This document shows, in pieces, positions 17,480 through 25,860 of a stretch of 32,301 bases of DNA. Every line of letters starts with the position of its first letter. The first letter of the stretch is position 1. The stretch covers positions 1-32,301 of the forward strand of contig JBKPIY010000045.1 of NCBI GenBank assembly GCA_046730475.1. The letters run 5' to 3'. The stretch comes from JBKPIY01 sp046730475 (lineage in GTDB: Bacteria; Actinomycetota; Thermoleophilia; Solirubrobacterales; 70-9). The notes beneath the pieces were generated by a model. It saw only the letters and a list, made by a program, of their open reading frames with translations. It did no database searches and had not been told where the DNA came from. The translations under genes were made by a program, and so were the position numbers.

Positions 17480-19294
17480 CTAGCGCGGCGATTTCTCCTG
17501 CGGGGGCCGGCAGCGAAGTGGATCGGGATCGAAACGGTCCCGCATCACGTAGTCGCTGCCGGGGCCGCAGTCGAGCCGGTGGTCGCGGAGGCGGTCCTTG
17601 GCCTCGAGCAGGTCCCGCCCGCGCCCGCCGTAGAAGCTGTCCCTACCACCCTCGCCGCGGAGAACGTCGTCGCCGCCGAGCCCTTCCAGCACGTCGCTGC
17701 CGTCGCCGCCGAGGATGAGCGAGTCATCGCCCTGGTCGCCGATCAGGACGTCGGCGCTCGGAGTGCCCTCGAGGACCTCGTTGTTGGGGCGGATTCGGGT
17801 GGGTTGGCAGCGGCGCCGGCCCGTGTCGAACGCCTTGCCGCCGAGGCGGGCGTGGAGGCTCGTGTGAGAGGCGCGGCCGAATCCGGCGATGTCCCCGACC
17901 CCGGTGCCGCCGTCGAACAGGTGCCCGAAGCAGGGGTCGTCCGCGACGAGCTGGTCGTTGCCGCTGCCGCCGTGGAGGGCGTCGCGGCCGGCGGCGCTGA
18001 TCAGAGCGTCGTCGCCCGGCCCGCCGCGAAGGAGGTCGAGACCGTCGGCGCCGGCGAGGAGGACGTCATCGCCGTGGCTGCCCGTGAGGCGGTCGTTTCC
18101 GGGGCCGCCGTCCAGCTGGATCTCGCCGCGGCGGCTGAAGCGGCCGTCCGCGGCGAGCCGGTCGTCGCCACCGAGCCCCGAGATCGAGACGTAGTCGATC
18201 GACTCCGGCGTCGCCGCGCAGCGGACGACGCCGGCGGAGACGGCGCAGCCGTCCCCGGCCAGCAGGGGCGTGGACGCCGACACGATCAGCTCCGTGCGGG
18301 TCGCGCGCACCTGGATCCGATCGGGCTGATCGCTGTTGCGGCCGACCACCACCAGACCCGGATCGGGTTGATGGCGGTCGAGGGTCGCCACCGCCTGGGC
18401 GGGGCGGGGATCGGTGTCGTTACAGGTCGTGTCCGGGTGCTCGAATTGCGAGCAGCGATCCGACCCGGGGCCGCCGCGGGAGGTGTCGCTTCCCCCGCCC
18501 CCGCGGAGGATGTCGTCCCCGAGCCCGCCGTCGAGGACGTTCGGGTCCCCGTTCCCGATCAGGGTGTCGGCGAAGGGCGACCCGACCACCCCCTCGATCC
18601 TGCGGACGAACTCCCTGCTCCCCTCGCCGCTGGCGAGCTTGCGCTTCAGGTCGACCACCACCCCGCCGCGTCCGCCGGGAGAGTTTGTGGGCGTCGAGGT
18701 GAGGAAGCTGGCGGTATCGTACCCCTCTCCCCCGAAGAAGCCGTCACGGTTGGCACCGCCGCGCATCCAGTCGGCGCCCTCGCCGCCCACCAGGCCGTCG
18801 CCGCCATGCCCGCCGACCAGGAGGTCGTCGCCCGAGCCGCCGCGGACGATGTCGTCGACGATCCCGCCGAAGAGGCGGTCGGGTCCGCCTCCACCGCCGA
18901 CGTGGTCGGAGCCGGCGTCGCCGTACCCGGTGTCGGCCCCGGGGCCGCCCCAAATCAGGTCGGGCCCGGTGCCCCCGTAGAGCAGGTCGTCTCCATTGCC
19001 GCCGCGGACGCGGTCCGGCTGCGGGCCCGCGACGACCACGTCATCGCCCTTGCCGCCGCAGATCATGTCCCTGCCGCCCCCGGAGAAGATCACATCGTCT
19101 CCGCCGAGCCCGGCGATCACCTCCCGGTGGTAGCCCTTCGGCCGAATCACGTCGTCACCTCTGGTGCCGACGAACTTTGCCCGCTTGCCGATGCAATGCG
19201 GGTGCGCCTCGGCGCCGTCCGCCGCGAACGCAGCCAGGGCAGCGAGGATCGAGGCGATCTTGATCGAGCGAGCGTCCCGCACGATCCGGGACAC
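17480..19294 (-). CDS. Secreted RTX calcium-binding repeat protein (paralog 1)
   Basis: A 604-residue protein built of glycine- and aspartate-rich nonapeptides (GGxGxDxhx), which fold into a calcium-filled beta-roll outside the cell. Residues 1-30 form a signal peptide (IKIASILAALAAF, ending near AEA). The first RTX block spans about 40-190. A linker DTASFLT and GVVVDLKRKL follows. Then comes a non-RTX core starting PDPGLVVVGR with a Cys pair, a second block from about 370, the segment PCFGHLFDGGTG and NNEVLEGTPSADVL, and a third RTX block that is longer than in the other paralogs. The start is GTG 19294, 35 bp after the stop of paralog 2, so the two probably share a message. No wall anchor or enzyme domain is visible. 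Likely surface-associated or secreted; function unknown. Confidence 0.9.
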   Translation of the reverse strand: MSRIVRDARSIKIASILAALAAFAADGAEAHPHCIGKRAKFVGTRGDDVIRPKGYHREVIAGLGGDDVIFSGGGRDMICGGKGDDVVVAGPQPDRVRGGNGDDLLYGGTGPDLIWGGPGADTGYGDAGSDHVGGGGGPDRLFGGIVDDIVRGGSGDDLLVGGHGGDGLVGGEGADWMRGGANRDGFFGGEGYDTASFLTSTPTNSPGGRGGVVVDLKRKLASGEGSREFVRRIEGVVGSPFADTLIGNGDPNVLDGGLGDDILRGGGGSDTSRGGPGSDRCSQFEHPDTTCNDTDPRPAQAVATLDRHQPDPGLVVVGRNSDQPDRIQVRATRTELIVSASTPLLAGDGCAVSAGVVRCAATPESIDYVSISGLGGDDRLAADGRFSRRGEIQLDGGPGNDRLTGSHGDDVLLAGADGLDLLRGGPGDDALISAAGRDALHGGSGNDQLVADDPCFGHLFDGGTGVGDIAGFGRASHTSLHARLGGKAFDTGRRRCQPTRIRPNNEVLEGTPSADVLIGDQGDDSLILGGDGSDVLEGLGGDDVLRGEGGRDSFYGGRGRDLLEAKDRLRDHRLDCGPGSDYVMRDRFDPDPLRCRPPQEKSPR

Positions 19295-19329
19295 TAGTGC
19301 CGCCGCCCCGAGCCCGCGGCCGGCCCGAG

Positions 19330-20937
19330 TCAGCAGCTGATCAGCCGGTCGGTGCCGGGACCGCCACGGCAGACATCGTCGCCGCCCCGGCCGTCGATCA
19401 GGTCGCTCCCCCCACGGCCGAGGATCAGGGGGTCACTGTGGTTGGTGCCGAACAGCTTGTCCCCGAACCGCGATCCCTCGAGCACCTCGCTGCCGTGGAT
19501 GTCGGTCGCCCGGCAGCCCCTCCCGGCACCCCCAAGCCGCGCCTTGCCGTCGAGGGTTGCGACCACCCCCGCGCGTGCGGTCACGTGGCCGAAGCCCGCG
19601 ACGTCGGCGTGCCCGGGTCCGCCGATGTAGGTGTGACCGGCGCAGGGGGTGTCGGTGACGAGCTGGTCGTTCCCGGAGCCCCCGTCGAGGAGGTCCGCGC
19701 CGCCGCCGCGCGCGACCAGCGCGTCGTCGCCGCCACCCCCGAACAGCCGGTCCGCTCCGCTCTCGCCACCGTAGAGCTGCTCGTCGGCGGCACTCCCGTG
19801 GATCGCGTCGTCGCCGGAGCCGGCGTCGACCACTATCTGGGTGGCGGCGGTGAAGCCGCCGCCGATCACGATCGAGTCATCGCCCCCGCCGCCCCACGCG
19901 AGCAGATAGCCGAGCGGGACGCTCGGCGCCCGGCAGAAGACCCCGTCGCCGGAGCTACCGCAGCCGGCGCCCGCCTGGAGGGCCTGGCTGCCGGTGATCT
20001 GAAAGCCGCCGGCGCTCGCCGAGATCCGCCAGTCGTCGGCGGTGGAGCCGCCCATCAGCACCAGGCCTGGATCGGGGCTCCCCGCCCCGTCCACCGACGC
20101 CACCGAGCCGCGCCAGCTTCCCCGCCAGCAGCTCTCCGAGGAGAACCCCGAACAGGAGTCGGGCCCCTGGAGGCCGCTTGCCCAACCGCCCCCCTTTCCG
20201 ACCAGGGTGTCGTTGAACTCCGATCCGACCACGTTCTCGATCCCGTGGAGCTTCTCCGGGGAGTCGTCGCCGGTCGCCCGGCCGGAGCGCAGGCGCACCT
20301 CAACCCCGCTCTGTTGGGGGAAGGGACCGGGCGGAACCGCGGTGGCGAAGCTGGCGGTGTCCGAGCCCGCGTCGCCGAAGTACTTGTCGGCGTTGGAGTC
20401 CCCGCGCAGCCAGTCGTTCCCCCCGCTGCCGTGAAGCTTGTCGATCCCCTGGCCGCCGTCGACCAGGTCGTCCTCCCCGTCGCCGAACAGCTTGTCGTCC
20501 TGGATCCCCCCGAAGATCCGATCGGCCCCGGGGCCGCCGTGGACCTTGTCGCCGCCTCCCCCGCCGACGATCACGTCGTTTCCGTCGCCCCCCTCGGCCT
20601 TGTCGCCGCCGGGTCCGAGGTCGAGGTAGTCGTTCCCGGAGTCGCCGAACACCTTGTCGCGCCCGGTCCCGGCGAAGATCCGGTCGTTGCCGGGGCCGGC
20701 GCAGACCCTGTCCTTGTTCCGCATCGCCAGGATGACGTCATCGCCGCCGCCCGCGACGATCACCTGCGGACCGTGCTTGGGCACCTTGATCACGTCGTTT
20801 CCATCGCCGCGCACGATCGTCGCCCCCTTGCCGCCACAGCTCGGGCGGGCGTCCACACCGCCGGGCGAACCGAGCACGAACCCGGTCGCCAGGAGCAAAA
20901 GCACGAGATTGGCATTGCGTACCGTCCGTCCGGGCAT
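19330..20937 (-). CDS. Secreted RTX calcium-binding repeat protein (paralog 2)
   Basis: A 535-residue RTX protein. The signal peptide covers residues 1 to about 30 (NLVLLLLATGFVLGS, ending near VDA), and the mature N-terminus RPSCGGKGATIVRGDGNDVI matches its paralogs. The order is the same: RTX block, DTASFATAVPPGP, a strand-rich GVEVRLRSGRATG, GIENVVGSEFNDTLVG, the core SPDPGLVLMGG with a Cys pair (AGCGSSGDGVFC), a second RTX block, PCAGHTYIGGPGHADVAGFG, then GSEVLEGSRFGDKLFG and the last repeats. It ends in LISC. ATG 20937 has GGAG six bases upstream, with a perfect hairpin directly before that site. Middle of the three-gene array; function unknown. Confidence 0.9.
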   Translation of the reverse strand: MPGRTVRNANLVLLLLATGFVLGSPGGVDARPSCGGKGATIVRGDGNDVIKVPKHGPQVIVAGGGDDVILAMRNKDRVCAGPGNDRIFAGTGRDKVFGDSGNDYLDLGPGGDKAEGGDGNDVIVGGGGGDKVHGGPGADRIFGGIQDDKLFGDGEDDLVDGGQGIDKLHGSGGNDWLRGDSNADKYFGDAGSDTASFATAVPPGPFPQQSGVEVRLRSGRATGDDSPEKLHGIENVVGSEFNDTLVGKGGGWASGLQGPDSCSGFSSESCWRGSWRGSVASVDGAGSPDPGLVLMGGSTADDWRISASAGGFQITGSQALQAGAGCGSSGDGVFCRAPSVPLGYLLAWGGGGDDSIVIGGGFTAATQIVVDAGSGDDAIHGSAADEQLYGGESGADRLFGGGGDDALVARGGGADLLDGGSGNDQLVTDTPCAGHTYIGGPGHADVAGFGHVTARAGVVATLDGKARLGGAGRGCRATDIHGSEVLEGSRFGDKLFGTNHSDPLILGRGGSDLIDGRGGDDVCRGGPGTDRLISC

Positions 20938-20947
20938 TCCGGTCTCC

Positions 20948-20971
20948 GTACCCCCCAACACGAGGGGGTAC
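20948..20971 (-). promoter_or_regulatory. Hairpin just upstream of the paralog 2 ribosome binding site
   Basis: GTACCCCC and GGGGGTAC form a perfect 8-bp stem with an 8-nt loop. On the minus strand the stem ends at the base before GGAG, the ribosome binding site of the 20937 start. There is no T-run after it, so a translational or processing role fits better than termination. Confidence 0.45.
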
Positions 20972-21023
20972 CTAAAATTGCGGGCTCGGCGAAGAACGGG
21001 GTTTGTAGCAGGCCGCTCGGAGC

Positions 21024-22763
21024 TCAACAGGTCCAATGCCGGCCGCCGACGCAGCGGTCCTTCCCCCCGCGGCCGATCAGGAGGTCCGTATTCCGGCGCG
21101 CGTAGAGGACGTCGTTGAGGGGAGTCCCCTCCAGGACCTCGTTGTTCCCGCGCACGACTGTCGGCGCACAGTTCTTGACGCCCCGCTGCACCGCCTTCCC
21201 GCCGATCCGCGCGACGATCCCGGACTGGTAGCTGCGGGCGAACCCGGCGACGTCGGCGCCTCCGGCCCCGCCGTCGAAGATGTGACCGTCGCACGGGGCG
21301 GTGGTCACGAGCTGGTCGTTACCGGGCCCGCCGATCAGGACGTCGCTGCCGGGCCCGCTGATCAGGGCGTCGGCGCCGGCGTGCCCCATCAGGGTGTCGT
21401 GGCCTGATTCCCCCGCGTAGAGGTTGTCGTTGTTGTCGCCTCCCTCCACCCGGTCGCTTCCGTTTCCCCCGTCGAGATCGACGGTGGTGGTGCGGGGAAA
21501 GCCGGAGCCAATGTTCAGGTAGTCGTCGCCCTCACCGCCGTAGGCGACGACGAAGGAGAGGGGGGCGGACGGGGCCGGGCAGAAGGCGCGCGAGCCGAGG
21601 GCCTCGCAACCCCCCGCGGCGGCGAGTGGCCCGGTGCCGTAGACCTGATAGCCGCCGCTCACGACCGAGATCGCGAGGCTCTCGTTCACGGGGCCGACGC
21701 TCCCCACCACGATCAGGCCCGGGTCCGGCCCATCGGTGAGCTCGACCCGCGCGATGTCGAGCTGGGCAGGCTGGCCGCCGCAGGCGAGCAACTGGGAGAA
21801 GCCCTCGCAGTGGTCGTCGCCCGTCAGCCCGTCCACGGTTCCACCCACCCCGATCAGCTCGTCGTTGTAGGGAGAGCCGAGCACGTTCTCGGTCCCCTGG
21901 ATCGTGTCCTGGCCGCGCCCGCCCGTCGTGGCGAACCCATCCGGCAGGTCGACCTTGACGCCGGTGATCCCACCGCCGGGGCCGGGGGGCATCACGGTGG
22001 CGAAGCTGATCGTGTCCGATCCCGGGCCCCCGTCGTAGGTGTCCTCGTTGGTGCCGCCGCGCATCCAGTCGTCGCCGTTCCCGCCGTAGATGTGGTCGCT
22101 CCCCTGGTCGCCGCTCAGCAGGTCGTTGCCGTCATCGCCGAACAGGTAGTCGTCCTGGATCTCGCCGTAGATCCGGTCGTTTGCGGATCCTCCGTGCAGG
22201 TAGTCGGTCCCCGCGTTCCCCATGATCGTGTCGTTCCCGGGCTCGCCGAAGACGTGGTCGGAGCCCGGGCCCCCGTCGAGCCAGTCGTTCCCCTCACCGC
22301 CCCAGATCACGTCCCTGCCGGTTTCCCCGAAGATCGCGTCGTCGCCAGCGTCGCCGAAGAGGTTGTCCGGGTACGCGCCGGAGACGATCATGTCGTTTCC
22401 GTCGCCGCCGCGGACGACGTCTCTGCCGCGGCCGTTCCCGGTGTCCACGTAGTCGTCACCGGCCCCGGCATCGACGTAGTCCTTGCCGTCGCCGGCGTAG
22501 ATCTTGTCGTTCCCGTCGCCCGAGCAGATCACATCGGCGTTCCGGTCGCCGACGATCACATCGTCCCCTTCGCCGGTGACGATCACCTGCTTGCCGTGCT
22601 TGGGGGCGACGATCGCGTCCGGGCCGGCGGTGCCGACGATGTCGGCTCTCTGCCCCCGGCAGGTTGGCCGCGCGTCGGCGCCGGCGGGCAGGAGGATCGC
22701 CGCGGCGACCGCCACCCCCAGCAGGAGGACGGCCGGGCGGGTTCTGGGTGGGGGTGTTGTCAC
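21024..22763 (-). CDS. Secreted RTX calcium-binding repeat protein (paralog 3)
   Basis: A 579-residue RTX protein, first of the array. The signal peptide is PAVLLLGVAVAAAILLPAGADA at residues about 9-30, given here as PAVLLLGVAVAAAILL plus PAGADA, followed by RPTCRGQRADIVGTAGPDAI. A long RTX block follows, then DTISFATVMPPGP, GVKVDLPDGFATTGGRGQ, GTENVLGSPYNDELIG, the core GPDPGLIVVGS with a Cys pair (GGCEALGSRAFC), a second block, PCDGHIFDGGAGGADVAGFA, NNEVLEGTPLNDVL and a short end block. GTG 22763 was chosen because GAGGT precedes it and the signal peptide then starts normally; a longer frame to 22832 has a Cys/Arg-rich start. It lies 86 bp before paralog 2. Function unknown. Confidence 0.9.
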   Translation of the reverse strand: MTTPPPRTRPAVLLLGVAVAAAILLPAGADARPTCRGQRADIVGTAGPDAIVAPKHGKQVIVTGEGDDVIVGDRNADVICSGDGNDKIYAGDGKDYVDAGAGDDYVDTGNGRGRDVVRGGDGNDMIVSGAYPDNLFGDAGDDAIFGETGRDVIWGGEGNDWLDGGPGSDHVFGEPGNDTIMGNAGTDYLHGGSANDRIYGEIQDDYLFGDDGNDLLSGDQGSDHIYGGNGDDWMRGGTNEDTYDGGPGSDTISFATVMPPGPGGGITGVKVDLPDGFATTGGRGQDTIQGTENVLGSPYNDELIGVGGTVDGLTGDDHCEGFSQLLACGGQPAQLDIARVELTDGPDPGLIVVGSVGPVNESLAISVVSGGYQVYGTGPLAAAGGCEALGSRAFCPAPSAPLSFVVAYGGEGDDYLNIGSGFPRTTTVDLDGGNGSDRVEGGDNNDNLYAGESGHDTLMGHAGADALISGPGSDVLIGGPGNDQLVTTAPCDGHIFDGGAGGADVAGFARSYQSGIVARIGGKAVQRGVKNCAPTVVRGNNEVLEGTPLNDVLYARRNTDLLIGRGGKDRCVGGRHWTC

Positions 22764-22861
22764 TGCTTGCACCTCAAACAGCAGGACTCGAGCGCCCTGC
22801 TGCGAAGGGCATCGGCAGCGGCAGTTGGCCACATGAACAAAAAACCGGTAGGCCGGACGAT

Positions 22862-22968
22862 GGTTGGGCGCCAGATCGCGTCGGCAGGATCGCCGCCGCC
22901 AGCGCCACCCCCGGCAGGAGGACGACCGGAGGGGCCCTGGTCGGCGGTGTCAACTGCTCGAATCTCAC
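22862..22968 (-). pseudogene. Remnant 5' end of a fourth RTX gene
   Basis: On the minus strand TTG 22953 begins LTPPTRAPPVVLLPGVALAA, which aligns with the paralog 3 signal peptide TTPPPRTRPAVLLLGVAVAA. At DNA level GCCACCCCC(A/G)GCAGGAGGACG and the flanks, including the region before the start, match as well. Similarity ends about 30 codons in, and no RTX repeats follow. It is the left-over head of a duplicated gene upstream of the living copy. Both copies have a small inverted repeat 30-60 bp before their starts. Confidence 0.65.
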
Positions 22969-23064
22969 ACACAGGAGGACCCGCTTGTGCTCCTGCTACA
23001 GGGGGGATCGACCGGGACTGGGCCCCCCTGAAGCAATAGTCGGTAGACGGACGAGCGTTCGGCG

Positions 23065-23823
23065 CTAGATCGCGGCGAGCAGCGAGTCGAGCTCCTCGAC
23101 CACGTCGCCGCCCATTCGGATCGCGGCGTCCTGGTCATAGGGGGTAGGGCCCTGGGTCAGGATCGCCAGCCTGCCGCCCCGCGCGAGCGTGACCGAGGGC
23201 AGCCCCGCCACCGGATAGACCTCGAGCGAGGAGCCGACGCAGAGCATCAGCTCGGCGCGGGCGGCGAGCGCCTCGGCCTCCGCCAGCGCCCGCTCAGGCA
23301 GGAGCTCTCCGAACAGGACCACGTCCGGCTTCACCGCCCCGTCGCAATCGGGGCAGATCGCGACCCCTTCCGGCGCGAACAGCTCCCCAACCCGCGCCAG
23401 GGGGAAGCTTCGCCCGCACCGCTGGCAGCTGGCGGTCCGGATCGAGCCGTGTACCTCGATCACCCGCTCTGAGCCCGCCCGCAGGTGGAGGGTGTCGATG
23501 TTTTGCGTGATCACCGCCTCCAGCAGTCCGCGACGTTCGAGCTCGGCCAGCGCCCGGTGGGCCGGATTCGGCTCGACGCCGCTCAGGGCCTCGAGCCGCT
23601 GTCGGTAAAAGCTCCAGAAGCGCGCCGGGTCGCGGCGGAAGGCGTCGATGTGGGCGACCTCCATTGGGTCGACCTTCTCCCACAGCCCCTTGCCCGGGGT
23701 ACGGAAGTCCGGGATCCCCGAGGGCACGGAGATCCCCGCCCCGGTCAGGGCCACCGTGCACGAGGACTCGCGAAGCAGCTCGGCGAGCCGCTCGCCAGCC
23801 GAAGCCTTTACTTGCCCTGCCAC
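23065..23823 (-). CDS. NAD-dependent protein deacylase (sirtuin)
   Basis: Removes acyl groups from protein lysines using NAD+, giving O-acyl-ADP-ribose and nicotinamide. The NAD motif GAGISVPSGIPDFR is at residues 28-41, TQNIDTLH at 106-113 and the catalytic HGS with His125. The zinc ligands are Cys133, Cys136, Cys157 and Cys160 (CQRC and CPDC). GSSLEVYPVAGLP is near the end. The Tyr/Arg pair that marks desuccinylases is not obvious: FYRQR occurs at 72-76 but its register is uncertain. The 252-residue length is typical. The GTG at 23823 overlaps the end of the hydroxyacyl-CoA dehydrogenase gene by 16 bases, so it is translated with that gene. A link between beta-oxidation and acyl-lysine removal is suggestive. 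Confidence 0.93.
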   Translation of the reverse strand: MAGQVKASAGERLAELLRESSCTVALTGAGISVPSGIPDFRTPGKGLWEKVDPMEVAHIDAFRRDPARFWSFYRQRLEALSGVEPNPAHRALAELERRGLLEAVITQNIDTLHLRAGSERVIEVHGSIRTASCQRCGRSFPLARVGELFAPEGVAICPDCDGAVKPDVVLFGELLPERALAEAEALAARAELMLCVGSSLEVYPVAGLPSVTLARGGRLAILTQGPTPYDQDAAIRMGGDVVEELDSLLAAI

Positions 23824-25802
23824 TTCGGTGACCGCTTGCCGAGGAAGGCGGCGATCCCCTCGCGGCCGTCCTCGGAGAGGAAGACCTTGGCAAACCCCTG
23901 CTTCTCGGCATCGATCCCCTCGTCGAGGTCGCCCTTGTTGGAGACGAGCTTCACCTGCTCGACCGCCAGCGGCGCCTGGGAGGCGAGCTTCCGAGCCCAG
24001 CCGAGGGCGGCGTCGAGGAGCTCCTCGTCGGGGACGAGATCGTCGGCGAGCCCCCAGGCGCGGGCCTCCGGGGCGAGGACCGCGTCGCCGGTCAGGTTCA
24101 TCTGCTTCGCCCTCGACTCTCCCACCAGGCGCGGAAGCCGCTGGGTGCCGCCGAACCCGGGGATGATCCCGAGGTTGATCTCGGGCTGGCCGAAGACCGC
24201 GGACCGGGCCGCGACACGGACGTCGCACGCCATCGCCAGCTCGCAGCCGCCGCCGTAGGCGATCGCGTTCACTGCGGCCACCGTCGAGATCCGGCTATGG
24301 CCGAACTCGCGGAACAGGGCGTGCCCGTTGTCGATCAGCTCCGCCCCCTTCTCGGGGCTGTCCATCTTCGTGAACGCCTTGATGTCGGCGCCGGCGGAAT
24401 AGACCACGGGCAGGGAGGAGTAGACGACCATCGCCTTGATCTCCCCGTCGGCCTTGACCTGCTCCCAGGCCTTGCCGAGGTCGCCGATCACCTCCGGCGA
24501 GATCGCGTTCATCGGAGGATTGGCGAGCCAGGCGATTGCGACGTCGCCGCGCTTCTCCAGCTTCACCGTCCCCTCGCCCTCCGCTTGGGGGTAGGCGTAA
24601 AAGCCATGGCCAGACTTGAGACCGAGGCGGCCTTCGGCGACCAGGCGCTTGAGCGTGGTCGGTGGAATGAAGCGGTCGCCATCGCTCTCCGCGTACCGCT
24701 CGAGCTTCTCCAGCACTGTGTCGAGGCCCTCGAGGTCCGCCCGCCAGAACGGCGGGAAGAGACCGCGGCGAGGGTCGAGTCCCGCCCCAGCCATCATCCC
24801 GAGGTCGATCTCGCGCACCGTGGAGACTCCTTCCTCCAGCAGGCTGCATGCCTCGACCAACGACTTCAGTCCCAGCAGGTCGGTCAGCTCCCCGGCGTCA
24901 GGATCGGCCTCGCCGTCGAGGTTGGGCTCACCCTCGACGTAGAAGCCCTCGCCGCCGGACTTCGAGCCCAGCTTTCCTTCCTTGACGAGGGTCCGCATGC
25001 CCTCGTGGACATAGAAGCGATCGCCGTAGGACTCCTGCATCTGCTCGGCGGTGTGCAGGACGGTGTCGAGTCCCGTCATATCGGCGAGGAGGAAGGGGCC
25101 CATCGGCAGCACGTTGGCGGCGGTGAGCGCCTCATCGATCTTCTTGATCGACAGCCCTCCCTCCTCCTGCGCGCGCCAGATTTCGCTGGCCCCCGCGGTG
25201 AGGATGCGGTTCACCACGAACCCGGGCACCTCCGTGCAGGTGATCGGCTGCTTGCGGATCGACTGAGCGAAGTTGTAGGCGGCGGTGATCGTCTCTCGGG
25301 AGGTGTCCTCGCCGCTGATGATCTCGACCAGCGGCATCACTGAAGCGGGCCAGAAGAAGTGGATCCCCACCACCTTCCGCGGGCGCAACGTCTCGCGGCC
25401 CATCTCCGTAATCGAGAGCGAGGAGGTGTTGGAGGCGAGGATGGCGTGGCCGGGCGTGACTTCGTCCAGCTCCCGGTAGACGGACTTCTTGATCTCCATC
25501 TTCTCGGGCACCGCCTCGACCACGATGTCGACGTCGGAGAAACCCTCGTAGTCGGTGACGCCCGTGATCCCGCCCATCACCTCGTCCAGGCGCGCATCGG
25601 CCTGTTCCTGGGTCAGCTTCTCCTTGGAGACGAGCTTGTCCAGCTGGGCCTTGGTGACCTCTCGAGACTTCTCCAGCGCGGCATCGACGAACTTCTGGTC
25701 GATGTCCTTGACGATGACAGGGATGTCGGCAGCGGCGATCACCTGCGCGATCTCGCCGCCCATGGTGCCGCCGCCGAGCACGGCGGCCTTGAACACGAAC
25801 AT
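23808..25802 (-). CDS. Fused 3-hydroxyacyl-CoA dehydrogenase / enoyl-CoA hydratase
   Basis: A 664-residue bifunctional beta-oxidation enzyme: hydration of enoyl-CoA and NAD-dependent oxidation of the hydroxyacyl-CoA. The dehydrogenase is N-terminal (NAD motif LGGGTMGGEIAQ at residues 9-20; catalytic-type His in GIHFFWPASVMPL), followed by two HAD C-terminal domains (DRFYVHEGM and GDRFIPPTTL mark similar ends). The hydratase is C-terminal from about 395: oxyanion-hole YSAGADIKAF, GGGCELAMACD and QPEINLGIIPGFGGTQRL with the two catalytic-type Glu residues. The order is the reverse of E. coli FadB, where the hydratase comes first. ATG 25802 was chosen over a longer frame because the Rossmann fold begins at once. 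Partner thiolase is not in the window. Confidence 0.93.
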   Translation of the reverse strand: MFVFKAAVLGGGTMGGEIAQVIAAADIPVIVKDIDQKFVDAALEKSREVTKAQLDKLVSKEKLTQEQADARLDEVMGGITGVTDYEGFSDVDIVVEAVPEKMEIKKSVYRELDEVTPGHAILASNTSSLSITEMGRETLRPRKVVGIHFFWPASVMPLVEIISGEDTSRETITAAYNFAQSIRKQPITCTEVPGFVVNRILTAGASEIWRAQEEGGLSIKKIDEALTAANVLPMGPFLLADMTGLDTVLHTAEQMQESYGDRFYVHEGMRTLVKEGKLGSKSGGEGFYVEGEPNLDGEADPDAGELTDLLGLKSLVEACSLLEEGVSTVREIDLGMMAGAGLDPRRGLFPPFWRADLEGLDTVLEKLERYAESDGDRFIPPTTLKRLVAEGRLGLKSGHGFYAYPQAEGEGTVKLEKRGDVAIAWLANPPMNAISPEVIGDLGKAWEQVKADGEIKAMVVYSSLPVVYSAGADIKAFTKMDSPEKGAELIDNGHALFREFGHSRISTVAAVNAIAYGGGCELAMACDVRVAARSAVFGQPEINLGIIPGFGGTQRLPRLVGESRAKQMNLTGDAVLAPEARAWGLADDLVPDEELLDAALGWARKLASQAPLAVEQVKLVSNKGDLDEGIDAEKQGFAKVFLSEDGREGIAAFLGKRSPKWQGK

Positions 25803-25838
25803 TTCTGGAGCGTCCCTTCGGTTCGGTTGGCCGGCGAA

Positions 25839-25852
25839 GGCTATAGATAGCC
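25839..25852. promoter_or_regulatory. Palindromic divergent promoter or operator element
   Basis: GGCTAT-AG-ATAGCC is a near-perfect inverted repeat in the 58-bp gap between divergent starts at 25802 (-) and 25861 (+). It contains -10-like TATAGA on the plus strand and TATCTA on the minus strand. A shared -10 or operator is plausible. Confidence 0.4.
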
Positions 25853-25860
25853 TCGCGTAC

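Noticed and set aside
17480..22763. CRISPR-like or tandem DNA repeats
   Set aside because: The periodic DNA is coding RTX nonapeptides with variable codons, without fixed repeats and spacers.
16571..23039. Very long plus-strand frames opposite the RTX genes (hundreds of residues)
   Set aside because: They are antisense shadows of Gly/Asp repeats in GC-rich codons. Their Val/Ala/Pro/Glu sequences are low-complexity, and the minus-strand frames have signal peptides and recognisable repeats.
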